Of a stretch of 51,369 bases of DNA, positions 1 to 7,753 are shown piece after piece. The stretch's first letter is position 1; every line of letters starts with the position of its first letter. The position numbers were made by a program, and so were the translations under genes. The notes under the pieces are model-generated. The model was not told where the DNA came from and made no database searches. It was given only the letters and a program-made list of their open reading frames with translations. The stretch is from Oscillospiraceae bacterium (GTDB lineage: Bacteria; Bacillota; Clostridia; Oscillospirales; JAKOTC01), in the NCBI GenBank assembly GCA_035353335.1, contig DAOPZJ010000013.1:1-51369 (forward strand), given 5' to 3'.

Positions 1-324
1 TTTTTTTTAATGCTTAAATTCTCCTTTAAAATTGAGCCATCACAACCCTGTTGAAAAAAATTGTAGCACAAATTGTTAAATTTTTAAACATTATATTCCT
101 ACTAATTATAATATTACTACTTCTATGCATATTTATCCAGGATTCATGGCGAACATTCACATTAAACTCTTTTACCATTTGTACAATTGTACAATTAAAC
201 ATAAGCTATATTATTCCATACGTTTCTTATACGTAAGAATGAAGTTTAATTAGTTACACTTTATATACAATTTATAAATTTATATCATTTTTTATATCTA
301 TATTTTGCGCTTTATTTAAATTGT

Positions 325-545
325 TTAGCGAAAAATTAATACCATAACCTCCGGCTGTGCCGGTGGTTGTGCACTGTTTTCTTGGGGGCATAACGGCACC
401 GAAGACTTGTCCGGCGTGCTTACGGAATACAGCCACTCGCCGCGTGAATTATAAGTACGGAAATGCACGGTAAAGCTGATATTCGTCATGCGTCATCGGC
501 TGCCCGCGTTCCAGTAATTTTGCGGTTTATTTCTTTCTTTGCCAT
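325..545 (-). pseudogene. Possible degenerate gene fragment in AT-rich region
   Basis: A GC-richer patch inside otherwise AT-rich DNA reads as protein-like text in several frames of the minus strand. An ATG at 545 opens MAKKEINRK and then runs into a stop. A shifted frame continues LLERGQPMTHDEYQLYRAF. A third frame gives a 54-codon ORF from 489 to 325 with a TYNSRGEWLYSV segment. None has a convincing ribosome binding site. The frame changes suggest a decayed accessory gene, but I do not recognise the family. Chance ORFs remain possible. The rest of 1-597 is AT-rich and shows nothing I can support. Confidence 0.25.
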
Positions 546-594
546 AGATGCACCATATTTTGGGCGTTATTCACTCTGTGCGTAAAATAATCTA

Positions 595-628
595 AATAAA
601 AAAGGCGGCTGTCCGTTTAGGAGCCGCC
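595..628 (-). terminator. Rho-independent terminator after the TSCPD gene
   Basis: The stem GGCGGCT (604-610) pairs with AGCCGCC (622-628). On the minus strand it is followed by a T-rich run (A-rich 595-603 on plus). It begins 7 bases after the stop of the 635-892 gene. Confidence 0.85.
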
Positions 629-634
629 ATAATT

Positions 635-892
635 TCAAAGTTTTGACAATGCCTTTTTCAGTGCGCGGGAGAGCTGATCGGGACAAGAGGTTGATTTTCG
701 GCCGCAGCGGATGCCCGAGAGCTTTTGAATCAATTCATCGGCTTTCATGCCGTCGCAAAGCATGCAGAGGCCTTTCAGATTTCCGTCACACCCACCGATG
801 AATTGAATATTTTCCACCTTGTTGTCGGGCGTCAGGACAAATTCGATCTTGTGACTGCAGGTGCCTTCGGTGTTATAAGTATGCTTAGACAT
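635..892 (-). CDS. TSCPD domain-containing small protein (TIGR03905-like)
   Basis: This 85-residue protein matches the small stand-alone TSCPD family (TIGR03905 type) common in Clostridia. The family motif TSCPDQL is seen at about residues 68-74, with further cysteines in GGCDGN, LCMLCDG and IRCG. The TSCPD module also occurs at the C-terminus of B12-dependent ribonucleotide reductases, but the role of the short version is not established; the cysteines suggest metal binding. It is the last gene of a three-gene operon. Its ATG overlaps the end of the preceding 48-codon ORF by 8 bases, and a terminator follows at once. Family membership is fairly certain; function is unknown. Confidence 0.85.
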   Translation of the reverse strand: MSKHTYNTEGTCSHKIEFVLTPDNKVENIQFIGGCDGNLKGLCMLCDGMKADELIQKLSGIRCGRKSTSCPDQLSRALKKALSKL

Positions 893-1031
893 TTATTTTT
901 CCCGCTTTCTGCGCGACATCGTCATTGATTACCGCTTGGGCCTCTTTACCGTCGAGTTTTATCCACGAGACGACTTCGATCTTGCTTTTCCATTCACAGT
1001 TTTTTTCGAGCGCTTTTTTCTTTTCCGTCAT
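885..1031 (-). CDS. Small hypothetical protein, 48 aa
   Basis: This short ORF begins MTEKKKALEK and ends QKAGKINV. Its ATG (1031-1029) overlaps the stop of the PHP gene as ATGA, and its stop lies 8 bases inside the start of the TSCPD gene. Such double overlap in a co-directional operon is typical of translationally coupled real genes. Composition is ordinary for a soluble protein (Lys-rich N-terminus, one Cys, one conspicuous Trp-x-Lys-Leu-Asp segment). I do not recognise a family. Without this ORF there would be an unexplained 135-base gap between two tightly packed genes. Confidence 0.65.
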   Translation of the reverse strand: MTEKKKALEKNCEWKSKIEVVSWIKLDGKEAQAVINDDVAQKAGKINV

Positions 1032-1876
1032 ATCATAACCGCAGCTTTCAGTTGCTTTTGTTTTCGGTCATAAAGGGCCTTGATCTCGGTTTCGGTCACG
1101 GTGTTTCCGCCGAGCGGCCGAATCGGCGTATCGTACATTCCGTGAAAATCGGAACCGCCGGTCATCAGTAAACCGTATTGCTCACAGAGCTGCTTGATTT
1201 TTTCTTTGGACTCGGCATTATTGCGGATATGTTCCCACTCAACGCCGTCCAGCCCGAGATCCGCCAGTTTTTCAACAAGGTCCAGGTTGTCCGATTTGCC
1301 GGGATGCGCAAGTACCGCAAGCCCGCCGGCGCTTTTTATTAGTTGCATAACCTCGGTATAACTGCCGCATTCGACCGGAATATCGCAGGGTTTTCCTTTT
1401 CCGAAAAACGCGTTATACAAATCACCGAAAATTTTATCGGTATAACCGCAGTCCATCAATGTATGCATGATATGGACGTCAAACACGGTTGTACAACCCT
1501 GTGTGTGAAGTTTTACCATCTGAGGGCTGATCGGTAATTTTTCGCATATCATCCGGATTCGCTTTTCAAAGACTTGGTTACGGGCATCCGACATGCGTTT
1601 GAAATATCCCTCCAGCCGATCGGGAAAATCGGGCAGGTAGCATAAAAGATGTACGTCTTTGCCTGTCTCGCTGTCGCTGGCCGTCAATTCAACACCCGGT
1701 ATGACTTCGATACCGAGCCGTTTTCCGACCACAACCGCACGGGAGACCCCGCCCATCGTATCGCAATCGGTGATCGCGAGATATTTCATTTTCAACCGCG
1801 CTGCCACCATTAAAAGTTCCGCGATCCCCATGGAACCGTCGGAAATTTTGGTATGGCAGTGTAAGTCCGCACGCAT
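1028..1876 (-). CDS. PHP domain phosphoesterase
   Basis: This 282-residue protein belongs to the PHP (polymerase and histidinol phosphatase) family of metal-dependent phosphoesterases, closest in style to the YciV/RNase AM group that acts on nucleoside 3',5'-bisphosphates or 5' RNA ends. Seen motifs are DLHCHTKISDG at the N-terminus (metal-binding His pair), ITDCD, PGVELTA, VLAHPGK and GGSDFHG near the C-terminus, which together form the trinuclear metal site. An AGGAAGG-like ribosome binding site precedes the ATG. It is first in an operon with the 48-aa ORF and the TSCPD gene. The exact substrate cannot be read from sequence. Confidence 0.88.
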   Translation of the reverse strand: MRADLHCHTKISDGSMGIAELLMVAARLKMKYLAITDCDTMGGVSRAVVVGKRLGIEVIPGVELTASDSETGKDVHLLCYLPDFPDRLEGYFKRMSDARNQVFEKRIRMICEKLPISPQMVKLHTQGCTTVFDVHIMHTLMDCGYTDKIFGDLYNAFFGKGKPCDIPVECGSYTEVMQLIKSAGGLAVLAHPGKSDNLDLVEKLADLGLDGVEWEHIRNNAESKEKIKQLCEQYGLLMTGGSDFHGMYDTPIRPLGGNTVTETEIKALYDRKQKQLKAAVMI

Positions 1877-2001
1877 AGGTTTGCCATCCTTCCGCAGAAC
1901 GATTTAAACATAAATTCGCGCTGCTTTTCTTTAGAGCATAAATATCCATTTTATGAATTGCACAGATATCACCAGTATGAAATCTATCAAGTGACAGGTT
2001 C

Positions 2002-2030
2002 ATTATACTACGTTTTCTGTATAAAATCAA
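2002..2030 (-). promoter_or_regulatory. Promoter of the PHP operon
   Basis: On the minus strand there is -35 TTGATT (2030-2025), a 17-base spacer and -10 TATAAT (2007-2002). This leaves a leader of about 120 bases before the ATG at 1876, in which I see no recognised regulatory RNA. Confidence 0.7.
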
Positions 2031-2062
2031 GTTAGCCCTTTTGACAATGCGTAGTTTTGAAG

Positions 2063-2386
2063 TTAATTCCCTCCGCAGCTGTGTATGGCATGAGCAGGGT
2101 TCAGTTCCAACCCGTTCTCCGTTTTTAAAAAACCCACGGCAGCCGCGGCTTTCACAGCTTTATCGGAAGTAACGGAAAAACGCATCTTTGAAACGCCCGC
2201 ATCGGCAAAAAACACGGCGGCGGTCTTGATCAGGCCGTCACCGATCTCGAACTGTTCAAATTCCAATTGCGTGATCACGGGAACCGGCCCTGCCTTGACG
2301 GCTATTTGCCCGATCATACCATCCGCGTCCTCAGCGATCCAGTAAAACTGCCCGTCTTCCTTTTCTATATGCTTGATATATATCAT
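2063..2386 (-). CDS. GNAT-like small protein
   Basis: This 107-residue protein begins MIYIKHIEKEDGQFYWIAED. The pattern of strands, a central glycine-containing turn and the late AAAVGFLKTENG segment resembles a reduced GNAT acetyltransferase fold (GF before the last strand is typical). The canonical acetyl-CoA loop (Q/R-x-x-G-x-G/A) is not visible, so catalysis is doubtful. It ends with HSCGGN. It follows rluB by 38 bases on the same strand and is probably the last gene of the scp/rlu run. The fold assignment is an inference. Confidence 0.6.
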   Translation of the reverse strand: MIYIKHIEKEDGQFYWIAEDADGMIGQIAVKAGPVPVITQLEFEQFEIGDGLIKTAAVFFADAGVSKMRFSVTSDKAVKAAAAVGFLKTENGLELNPAHAIHSCGGN

Positions 2387-2424
2387 GATGTATTTTTTAA
2401 TCCTTTCAAGATAAGGTGCGATTT

Positions 2425-3144
2425 TTATCGATCTTTTAATGTCGCAATCTCCGCAGCGGTTAGTTCACGGTATTTTCCAACCGGCAGACCGCCTAATTTT
2501 ACACCGCCCTCGGCAATTCTTTTCAAGCGGAGAATTTCCAGTTTCAAGGCTTCGCAAATACGGCGGATATGCTTGTTCTTGCCCTCGGTGAGCGCAACTT
2601 CGATCACGGTACGATCTTCTTTTTCTTCGATGATATCAATGCGCTTTACAGTCAGGTGTTCTCCCTCGCTGTCCACGCCTTCCAAAAAGGCCAGCTCGGT
2701 TTCCGGTTTAATTTTGCCTTTTAAAGTAACGCGATAGGTTTTTCCGACTTCATAAGACGGATGCGAAACTTTTTGCGCGAAAGCGCCGTCGTTTGTCAGC
2801 AGCAAAAGTCCCTCCGATTCGCGGTCAAGCCGACCGACCGGATATAGCCGAGCACCAATCTCAGCTACCAGATCGGTGACGCATTTGCGCCCGAGCTCGT
2901 CCTTCGCAGTCGTGACATAACCGCGCGGTTTGTTGAGCATTATGTAAATTTTTCGTTCGGAAGTCGGTCCGATGCGCGTGCCGTCAAGGGTCAGAACATC
3001 TTTAGGAACAGCTCTTTCTCCGAGCACAGCGGCCCTGCCGTTGCGCTTGACTCTGCCCTCTTCGATCAATCTTTCGGCGGCGCGGCGGGAGCAAATCCCC
3101 CACTCCGACATCAATTTTTGAATGCGTTCTCCGTCTTCAGGCAT
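2425..3144 (-). CDS. rluB: rRNA pseudouridine synthase, RluB/RsuA family
   Basis: This 239-residue enzyme would isomerise a specific uridine of ribosomal RNA, in 23S rRNA for RluB (around U2605 in E. coli numbering). An N-terminal S4 RNA-binding domain covers about residues 6-50 (CSRRAAERLIEEGRV). The catalytic domain carries GRLDRESEGLLLLTNDG with the catalytic Asp107, and later NKHIRRICEA. Length fits the RsuA/RluB family. The start has an AAAGGA site about 9 bases upstream. It lies downstream of dacF, a gene order common in Clostridia. The family is certain; the assignment to RluB rather than a sister enzyme is likely. Confidence 0.93.
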   Translation of the reverse strand: MPEDGERIQKLMSEWGICSRRAAERLIEEGRVKRNGRAAVLGERAVPKDVLTLDGTRIGPTSERKIYIMLNKPRGYVTTAKDELGRKCVTDLVAEIGARLYPVGRLDRESEGLLLLTNDGAFAQKVSHPSYEVGKTYRVTLKGKIKPETELAFLEGVDSEGEHLTVKRIDIIEEKEDRTVIEVALTEGKNKHIRRICEALKLEILRLKRIAEGGVKLGGLPVGKYRELTAAEIATLKDR

Positions 3145-3170
3145 ATTTGCGTCCTTTCACAAATTGAGTG

Positions 3171-4355
3171 TTAACCTTTTCCGCCGAACAGGCGTTCAAA
3201 AAATCCAGGCTTTTTTGTCTGCGGTTCAATACAGTCGCTTAAAGCAATCAGTGAGACTTTGCCGACCACATAGTCGTTGTAAATGTATTCGATGTTCCCG
3301 AGGGTATCTCCTGCGTGGATCGGGGCATAAACAAAGCTCGGGAGATTTACTTTTGTGATAATGGCGCTCTGATCCCCTTTTAGACAGGCAACACCGGCGC
3401 TACCGGAGGGAATTACCGAGATTTTGTCAGCCGTACCCGCAACAGGAATATCATATTCGATGTGTGCTGGCGTAAACGAAAGCATCTCGACCGAAGAAAA
3501 ACCCATGTCCAGTAACGCGGTATGATCCGCCCAGTCACCGGGCGCATTCAAGGTCACGCAGATGATCGTGATGCCGTTTCGCTCGGCTGCCGAGACCAAA
3601 CAACGACCCGATTTTTTAGTGAAACCGGTCTTGACGCCGACGGCGCCGTCATAACTGCGCAGCATTCGGTTATTGTTCATCAGAAGACGCCGATATGGCG
3701 GATTTCCATAGGTTGCTTCATTGGATTTTGAGGAGCAGATCGCCTTGAAATCCGGATTTTTCAGTGCTTCCGCCGCGAGCAATGCCATATCGTAGGCTGT
3801 GGAATAATGTTCTTTCGCATCGAGTCCGCTCGGTGTTACAAATGAAGTATTTTTCATACCGATCTCTGCGGCGGTCTTGTTCATCAGCTCAACAAACTCC
3901 TTGACAGAGCCGCTGATGCGGACAGCGGCAGCGTTCGCCGCGTCGTTGCCCGAAACCGTCAGCATGCCGACCGCAAGCGTCCTTAACGATGCCTGATCTC
4001 CGATCCGAAGTCCCATCGAGGAACCCTCGACTGTAATGGCTGTGGTATCGACTATGAAATACTCATCGAGATTTTGCTGACGAAGCGTCAGCAATGCTGT
4101 CATAATCTTGGTTGTGCTGGCCATCGGCAGTATTTTATCAGTATTTTTGCTCCAGATGATTTTGCGGCTTGCTGCCTCGATGACTACAGCTGCCTGTGCG
4201 CTGATATCGCCCTGTGAGACGGTCAGTAATTTCGAAGCAGGTGTCAGGAAATTGACACTCGCAACAGCTGCGCTTGTATCCGGATCGAGAACCAACAGAG
4301 AACAGACAAATGCTGTTGCAAGAAAGACGGCGAACACGGTGAGTTTTCTCCTCAT
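3171..4355 (-). CDS. dacF: D-alanyl-D-alanine carboxypeptidase, DacF type
   Basis: This 394-residue serine peptidase of family S11 trims the terminal D-Ala from peptidoglycan stem peptides outside the membrane. A signal peptide or anchor spans about residues 5-24. The three active-site motifs are present: Ser80-x-x-Lys83 (ASTTK), SGN at 134-136 and KTG at 241-243. A C-terminal beta domain follows, ending in a basic tail (KKPGFFERLFGGKG) that could act as an amphipathic membrane anchor. A GAGGAG site precedes the ATG. The context next to gerW/ytfJ and scpAB suggests the DacF-like sporulation or cell-wall-maturation branch, as in other Clostridia. Confidence 0.92.
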   Translation of the reverse strand: MRRKLTVFAVFLATAFVCSLLVLDPDTSAAVASVNFLTPASKLLTVSQGDISAQAAVVIEAASRKIIWSKNTDKILPMASTTKIMTALLTLRQQNLDEYFIVDTTAITVEGSSMGLRIGDQASLRTLAVGMLTVSGNDAANAAAVRISGSVKEFVELMNKTAAEIGMKNTSFVTPSGLDAKEHYSTAYDMALLAAEALKNPDFKAICSSKSNEATYGNPPYRRLLMNNNRMLRSYDGAVGVKTGFTKKSGRCLVSAAERNGITIICVTLNAPGDWADHTALLDMGFSSVEMLSFTPAHIEYDIPVAGTADKISVIPSGSAGVACLKGDQSAIITKVNLPSFVYAPIHAGDTLGNIEYIYNDYVVGKVSLIALSDCIEPQTKKPGFFERLFGGKG

Positions 4356-4459
4356 GAAAATTCGGCACTCCTCTCAGGTCGGCATACGGACAAACGGCCT
4401 TTTTGCCGCAGTCCCCCATTTAAGGGACATCTTTTGAATTTTATGCCGCCTGCTCGCCG

Positions 4460-4876
4460 TTATTCGTTTTCGGCCGTTGTGCCGCCTTTTTCTTCTTTCT
4501 TATCTTTGGCTTTCTTACTGAAAAGAGAGACGATTTTGTCGAACATTTCAGGTACCAAAGCTGCGACTCTGTCCACCGGTTCGCCGGCTGTGCCGATCGG
4601 AATCAACCGAACGCCCTCAGAAGAGACGACTAAGAAAGCGATCGGATTGATCGTGACACCGGCACCGCCGCCGCCTCCGAAATTGGTTTTGGGAGCGGTT
4701 TTTCCGTCAAAATCGGAGCCGCCGGACGCAAATCCGAACGAGACCTTTGATACCGGAATAATCATTGTGCCGTCCGGAGCCATGACAGGCGTTCCGACGA
4801 TCGTGTTGACGTCCACCATCTGTTTGATGTTCTCCATTGTGGTCTGCATGATTGAAGACAGAGGATGCATTTCCAT
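4460..4876 (-). CDS. ytfJ: GerW family sporulation protein (YtfJ)
   Basis: The protein is about 138 residues from the preferred ATG at 4876, which has GGAAGG nine bases upstream; an in-frame start at 4924 has no such site. The core shows the family pattern: DVNTIVGTPVMAPDGTMIIPVSKVSFGFASGG, then a glycine-rich loop (FGGGGGAGV) and the strand FLVVSSEGVRLIPIG. A Lys-rich tail follows. In Bacillus, YtfJ/GerW is made during sporulation and supports the function of SleB during germination. It sits between DUF2953 and dacF, as in many spore formers, and supports placing this genome among them. Confidence 0.93.
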   Translation of the reverse strand: MEMHPLSSIMQTTMENIKQMVDVNTIVGTPVMAPDGTMIIPVSKVSFGFASGGSDFDGKTAPKTNFGGGGGAGVTINPIAFLVVSSEGVRLIPIGTAGEPVDRVAALVPEMFDKIVSLFSKKAKDKKEEKGGTTAENE

Positions 4877-4925
4877 AATTTGTGACCTTCCTTTCACCGT
4901 ATATGTTTGAACCGGTTTTAACATT

Positions 4926-5555
4926 TTATTCCGCTTTGATAGACTTTTTTGCGTTGTCGTATTCTTCTTTTGCTTTTTCCGGTGAGAAAATCGTTTTCAT
5001 CGGGTGCTTCGGGTGCACGAGGATTTTGAATATCGCCGATCTCACAACCACCAGGATCCAAAAAACCCGAATTTTAAATTTCAAATTCGCTTCGACGTTC
5101 GTTTTTTTGCCCTGATAATCCCATATAACCGAAAAATCGCTTTCATAACGGCCGAACATTTCACTGAGCGCCGTTTCGATTACCGAGAGCCCGGCACAGC
5201 AGGCTCCGTATAAAATTGCGGTTTTCGCGGCGTCTTCCGCCGCCGCGACGATGTGGATTTTACAGGGTTTCAGCCGCACTTTTTTTATTGCCGAACCGAT
5301 CAGATTCATAATCGTCCTTAGCTGTTCGGTAAACTCATCGAAATCGGGTTTTTCCTCCAGCTCGTGTTTTGCTTTTTCAATCTTCTTTTTCTTTTTTTTC
5401 GGTTTTTCTTCCTGCGGAAAAATAGTTTTAAATGCCTTCCAAATCCCTGCTTTTATGACGAATCCCTTGTCGTATGAGACATCAATGCAGATGTCGGACA
5501 GCAGAATTCCGATGATAATCACCGTGAGACCGCCGAATACATACAGCGCCCACAT
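4926..5555 (-). CDS. DUF2953 domain-containing protein
   Basis: This 209-residue protein has one N-terminal membrane segment (about residues 2-22), then a very Lys-rich stretch (residues 52-68) and a region of beta strands that includes KVRLKPCKIHIVAAAEDAAKTAILYG, typical of DUF2953. The LKFKIRVFWILVVV segment near residues 158-171 is hydrophobic and could be membrane-associated. In sporulating Firmicutes this family is almost always next to ytfJ, as here. The gene starts 1 base beyond the scpB stop. Function is unknown, but co-occurrence ties it to sporulation. Confidence 0.85.
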   Translation of the reverse strand: MWALYVFGGLTVIIIGILLSDICIDVSYDKGFVIKAGIWKAFKTIFPQEEKPKKKKKKIEKAKHELEEKPDFDEFTEQLRTIMNLIGSAIKKVRLKPCKIHIVAAAEDAAKTAILYGACCAGLSVIETALSEMFGRYESDFSVIWDYQGKKTNVEANLKFKIRVFWILVVVRSAIFKILVHPKHPMKTIFSPEKAKEEYDNAKKSIKAE

Positions 5556-5556
5556 C

Positions 5557-6198
5557 TCAGACGCCCTCCGTAGTTCCGCCGGCCATTAACCCTCCGATCG
5601 GAAGCGGTTCCTGACCGGAATCCTCGGCGCTGTCCGCGGCGTTTTGGCCGGCTTCGAGCTCGATTTCAGCCAGGTCGGGCAGCTTTTCAAGAGTATCGAT
5701 TCCGAAACAACGCAAAAAATTATCCGTCGTTCCGTATAATAGCGGCCTGCCCGGCAATTCCAGCCGCCCTTTTTCCTCAATCAAACCCTTCATCACAAGA
5801 TTCGAAATGATGCCGCTGCAGTCGACGCCGCGAGTCTGTTCGATATATGCTTTGGTGACCGGTTGGCGGTAGGCGATGATGGCGAGTACTTCAAAAGACG
5901 CAGGTGAAAGCGGGATATCCCGGCGTATCTCCATGGACTTTCGGACAACTTCGGCGAGTTCGGATTTTGTGACAAGCTGGAAGCGGTCGTCGGCATTCCA
6001 AAGCGCCAAACCGCTTTCGCGCGAAAGTCGCTCTTCAAGCGCAAGCGTTACTTTTTTAAAAGTGAACTCATCAATATCGAGCGCCTGTACAAGCCGCTGT
6101 GCTTCTACCGGCTCACCCGAAGTGAATAAAATTGCCTCAAGCGCGTTCTCCAGCCGCTTCAAATCATTTTTTTCGATTGCTTCCGCTTCAATCGCCAT
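5557..6198 (-). CDS. scpB: Segregation and condensation protein B
   Basis: ScpB is the winged-helix kleisin-associated subunit of the SMC-ScpA-ScpB complex that organises and segregates the chromosome. Family signatures seen are ALEAILFTSGEPV at the N-terminus, LSPASFEVLAIIAYRQPVTKAYIEQTRGVD and GRPLLYGTTDNFLRCFGI. The last about 40 residues are an acidic, low-complexity tail. I prefer ATG 6198 because GAGG lies 8 bases before it, whereas ATG 6204 is only 2 bases from that site. It overlaps the end of scpA, so the two subunits are probably coupled in translation. Confidence 0.95.
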   Translation of the reverse strand: MAIEAEAIEKNDLKRLENALEAILFTSGEPVEAQRLVQALDIDEFTFKKVTLALEERLSRESGLALWNADDRFQLVTKSELAEVVRKSMEIRRDIPLSPASFEVLAIIAYRQPVTKAYIEQTRGVDCSGIISNLVMKGLIEEKGRLELPGRPLLYGTTDNFLRCFGIDTLEKLPDLAEIELEAGQNAADSAEDSGQEPLPIGGLMAGGTTEGV

Positions 6199-6904
6199 TT
6201 TCATTTCCTCTGTTTTCTCTCAGCGTCAGCGAGAGGTCCTCATTCATGATCACGCGCCCGGCTTTCAACAATTCGAGCAGCGCCATAAACACCGCGATCA
6301 TCTGGTCGCGTTTGGTGCAGTCGGCAAACAGTTTTTCCACCGCCGCCTGCTTTCTGCGTTTTAACTGTTTAATGACACTGTAGACGCCCCAGGCAACCGG
6401 AACGACCGGTTTTGCTACATATTCGGTAAAATCGCTCTCTTTCGGCGGCATACGCCGTTTTGCGCGGCCTAATATCGTCAAAAAAGCCGCCGTCAGAATC
6501 GTGACTTCGTGCGTCCGATTATATTGCCTGTCCACTTCAAGCTCCGTCGGTTCCCGTGTGAAGGTATCAAATGCGGCGATCTCTCTTAATTTCTGGGCAG
6601 CGATCCGGCAGACCTGATATTCCATCAATTCCTGAGCGAGTTCCTGTTTGAGTAGGTCGCCCTCTTCGCTCTTTGGCAATAACATCGCGGTCTTGATATA
6701 GACGAGCCGCGCCGCCATCTCCAAAAAGTCGCTCGCGATCTCGATGTTGTCTTCGCGCAATACCTCGAGATATTGTTCGTATTGTTCAAAAATCTCAGCA
6801 ATCGGTATTTCGAGGATGCTGACCTTGTTTTTGGCAATCAAAAACAATAAGAGGTCGAGCGGACCTTCAAAGGTCTCTACCTTGACTGTGGGATGCTGGG
6901 TCAT
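6188..6904 (-). CDS. scpA: Segregation and condensation protein A
   Basis: ScpA is the kleisin that bridges the SMC heads. The N-terminal signature FEGPLDLLLFLIAKNKVSI is present, as is DFLEMAARLVYIKTAMLLP, and a C-terminal winged-helix segment with the MIAVFMALLELLKAGRV pattern. The chosen start (ATG 6904) overlaps the stop of the upstream site-2 protease as ATGA and gives 238 residues, close to the usual size; a longer in-frame start at 6946 would overlap that gene by 46 bases. It forms a tight unit with scpB. Confidence 0.95.
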   Translation of the reverse strand: MTQHPTVKVETFEGPLDLLLFLIAKNKVSILEIPIAEIFEQYEQYLEVLREDNIEIASDFLEMAARLVYIKTAMLLPKSEEGDLLKQELAQELMEYQVCRIAAQKLREIAAFDTFTREPTELEVDRQYNRTHEVTILTAAFLTILGRAKRRMPPKESDFTEYVAKPVVPVAWGVYSVIKQLKRRKQAAVEKLFADCTKRDQMIAVFMALLELLKAGRVIMNEDLSLTLRENRGNENGD

Positions 6905-7566
6905 AAAATCAGCGACACCCCTCTCATAATCAGGTTCTGAAGCCATTCGGAGGCGACCGAAATCGGCGCCGTCAGTGTACCGGTTACCAATAAAATGATA
7001 AAGATGATGGAAAAACCCTGTTGATATTTCCGCACGAATATCTGGGTTTTCGGCGGAAGCAGCGGATTGATGATGCCGAAACCATCAAGAGGAGGAATCG
7101 GAATCAGGTTAAAAATCGCAAGGTTGATGCTGATCATGAACACTATGATAATAAACGTCATAACGGTCGAGACAAAAGAACCGGAGACAGTGACGAATCT
7201 GCCGAAAAGACGATATAACAAGGCAAAGACGATCGCGAGTAAAAGATTTGAAAACGGTCCGGCAAGAGAGACCAGGCTATAACCGAATTTTCCGCCTTTT
7301 TTGAGCAGCGCACCGTTGACATAAACGGGCTTTGCCCAGCCGAAGCCGGTCAGCAAGATGCAGACAGCGCCGAACGGATCGAGGTGTTTGAGCGGATTCA
7401 GTGTCAGCCTTCCCTGCGTCAACTGTGAGGTGTCACCGAGTTTATAAGCCACAAATGCGTGCGCAAATTCGTGCACCGGCATTACGATAACCAGTGCCAG
7501 TCCCAATAAGAGAATATTGATCAATATTTCGGGAATAGTCGCTCCCGAGCCAAGCATTCGCAGCAT
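6901..7566 (-). CDS. Site-2 protease family protein (M50)
   Basis: This 221-residue membrane metalloprotease is of the short M50 family found upstream of scpA in many Firmicutes. The zinc motif HEFAH (residues 32-36) lies in the first membrane helix, and the second metal motif appears late as NLIPIPPLDGFGI. About five hydrophobic segments are visible. M50 proteases cut membrane proteins within the bilayer; no PDZ domain is present, as usual for this subgroup. The substrate is unknown. A consensus promoter lies about 65 bases upstream, making this the first gene of the scpAB run. Confidence 0.9.
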   Translation of the reverse strand: MLRMLGSGATIPEILINILLLGLALVIVMPVHEFAHAFVAYKLGDTSQLTQGRLTLNPLKHLDPFGAVCILLTGFGWAKPVYVNGALLKKGGKFGYSLVSLAGPFSNLLLAIVFALLYRLFGRFVTVSGSFVSTVMTFIIIVFMISINLAIFNLIPIPPLDGFGIINPLLPPKTQIFVRKYQQGFSIIFIILLVTGTLTAPISVASEWLQNLIMRGVSLIL

Positions 7567-7627
7567 TCCGCACGTTACGCTCCGTTATAAATTAAACAAG
7601 CTGATTCCTACGGCATTGTACCTTACT

Positions 7628-7656
7628 ATTATATCGTAATTCCCCTTTTGAGTCAA
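7628..7656 (-). promoter_or_regulatory. Promoter of the M50-scpAB operon
   Basis: On the minus strand there is -35 TTGACT (7656-7651), a 17-base spacer and -10 TATAAT (7633-7628), about 60 bases before the M50 start. It would serve the long co-directional run down to 2063. Confidence 0.8.
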
Positions 7657-7703
7657 GGTAAAAAGAAGATATATCCATTCCGGTCGGCAATATCTCTATC
7701 GAC

Positions 7704-7738
7704 AAAAAACGCCCCGCGCGAAAACTCGCGCAGGGCGT
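7704..7738 (-). terminator. Terminator after the repeat lipoprotein gene
   Basis: A GC-rich stem (7710-7720 with 7727-7738, one mismatch) is followed on the minus strand by six T. It lies 15 bases beyond the stop of the 7754 gene. Confidence 0.85.
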
Positions 7739-7753
7739 ATTGCTTGATGATGA

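Noticed and set aside
51..236. 61-codon plus-strand ORF starting at TTG, hydrophobic
   Set aside because: It has no ribosome binding site, lies in strongly AT-rich DNA where Ile/Leu-rich text arises by chance, and has no recognisable family.
1689..2030. 113-codon minus-strand ORF overlapping the PHP gene start
   Set aside because: It runs over the promoter and most of the PHP N-terminus in another frame; Cys/Arg-rich text is typical of a shadow frame.
4138..4419. 93-codon minus-strand ORF before dacF
   Set aside because: It overlaps the dacF signal-peptide region in another frame and is Cys/Arg-rich.
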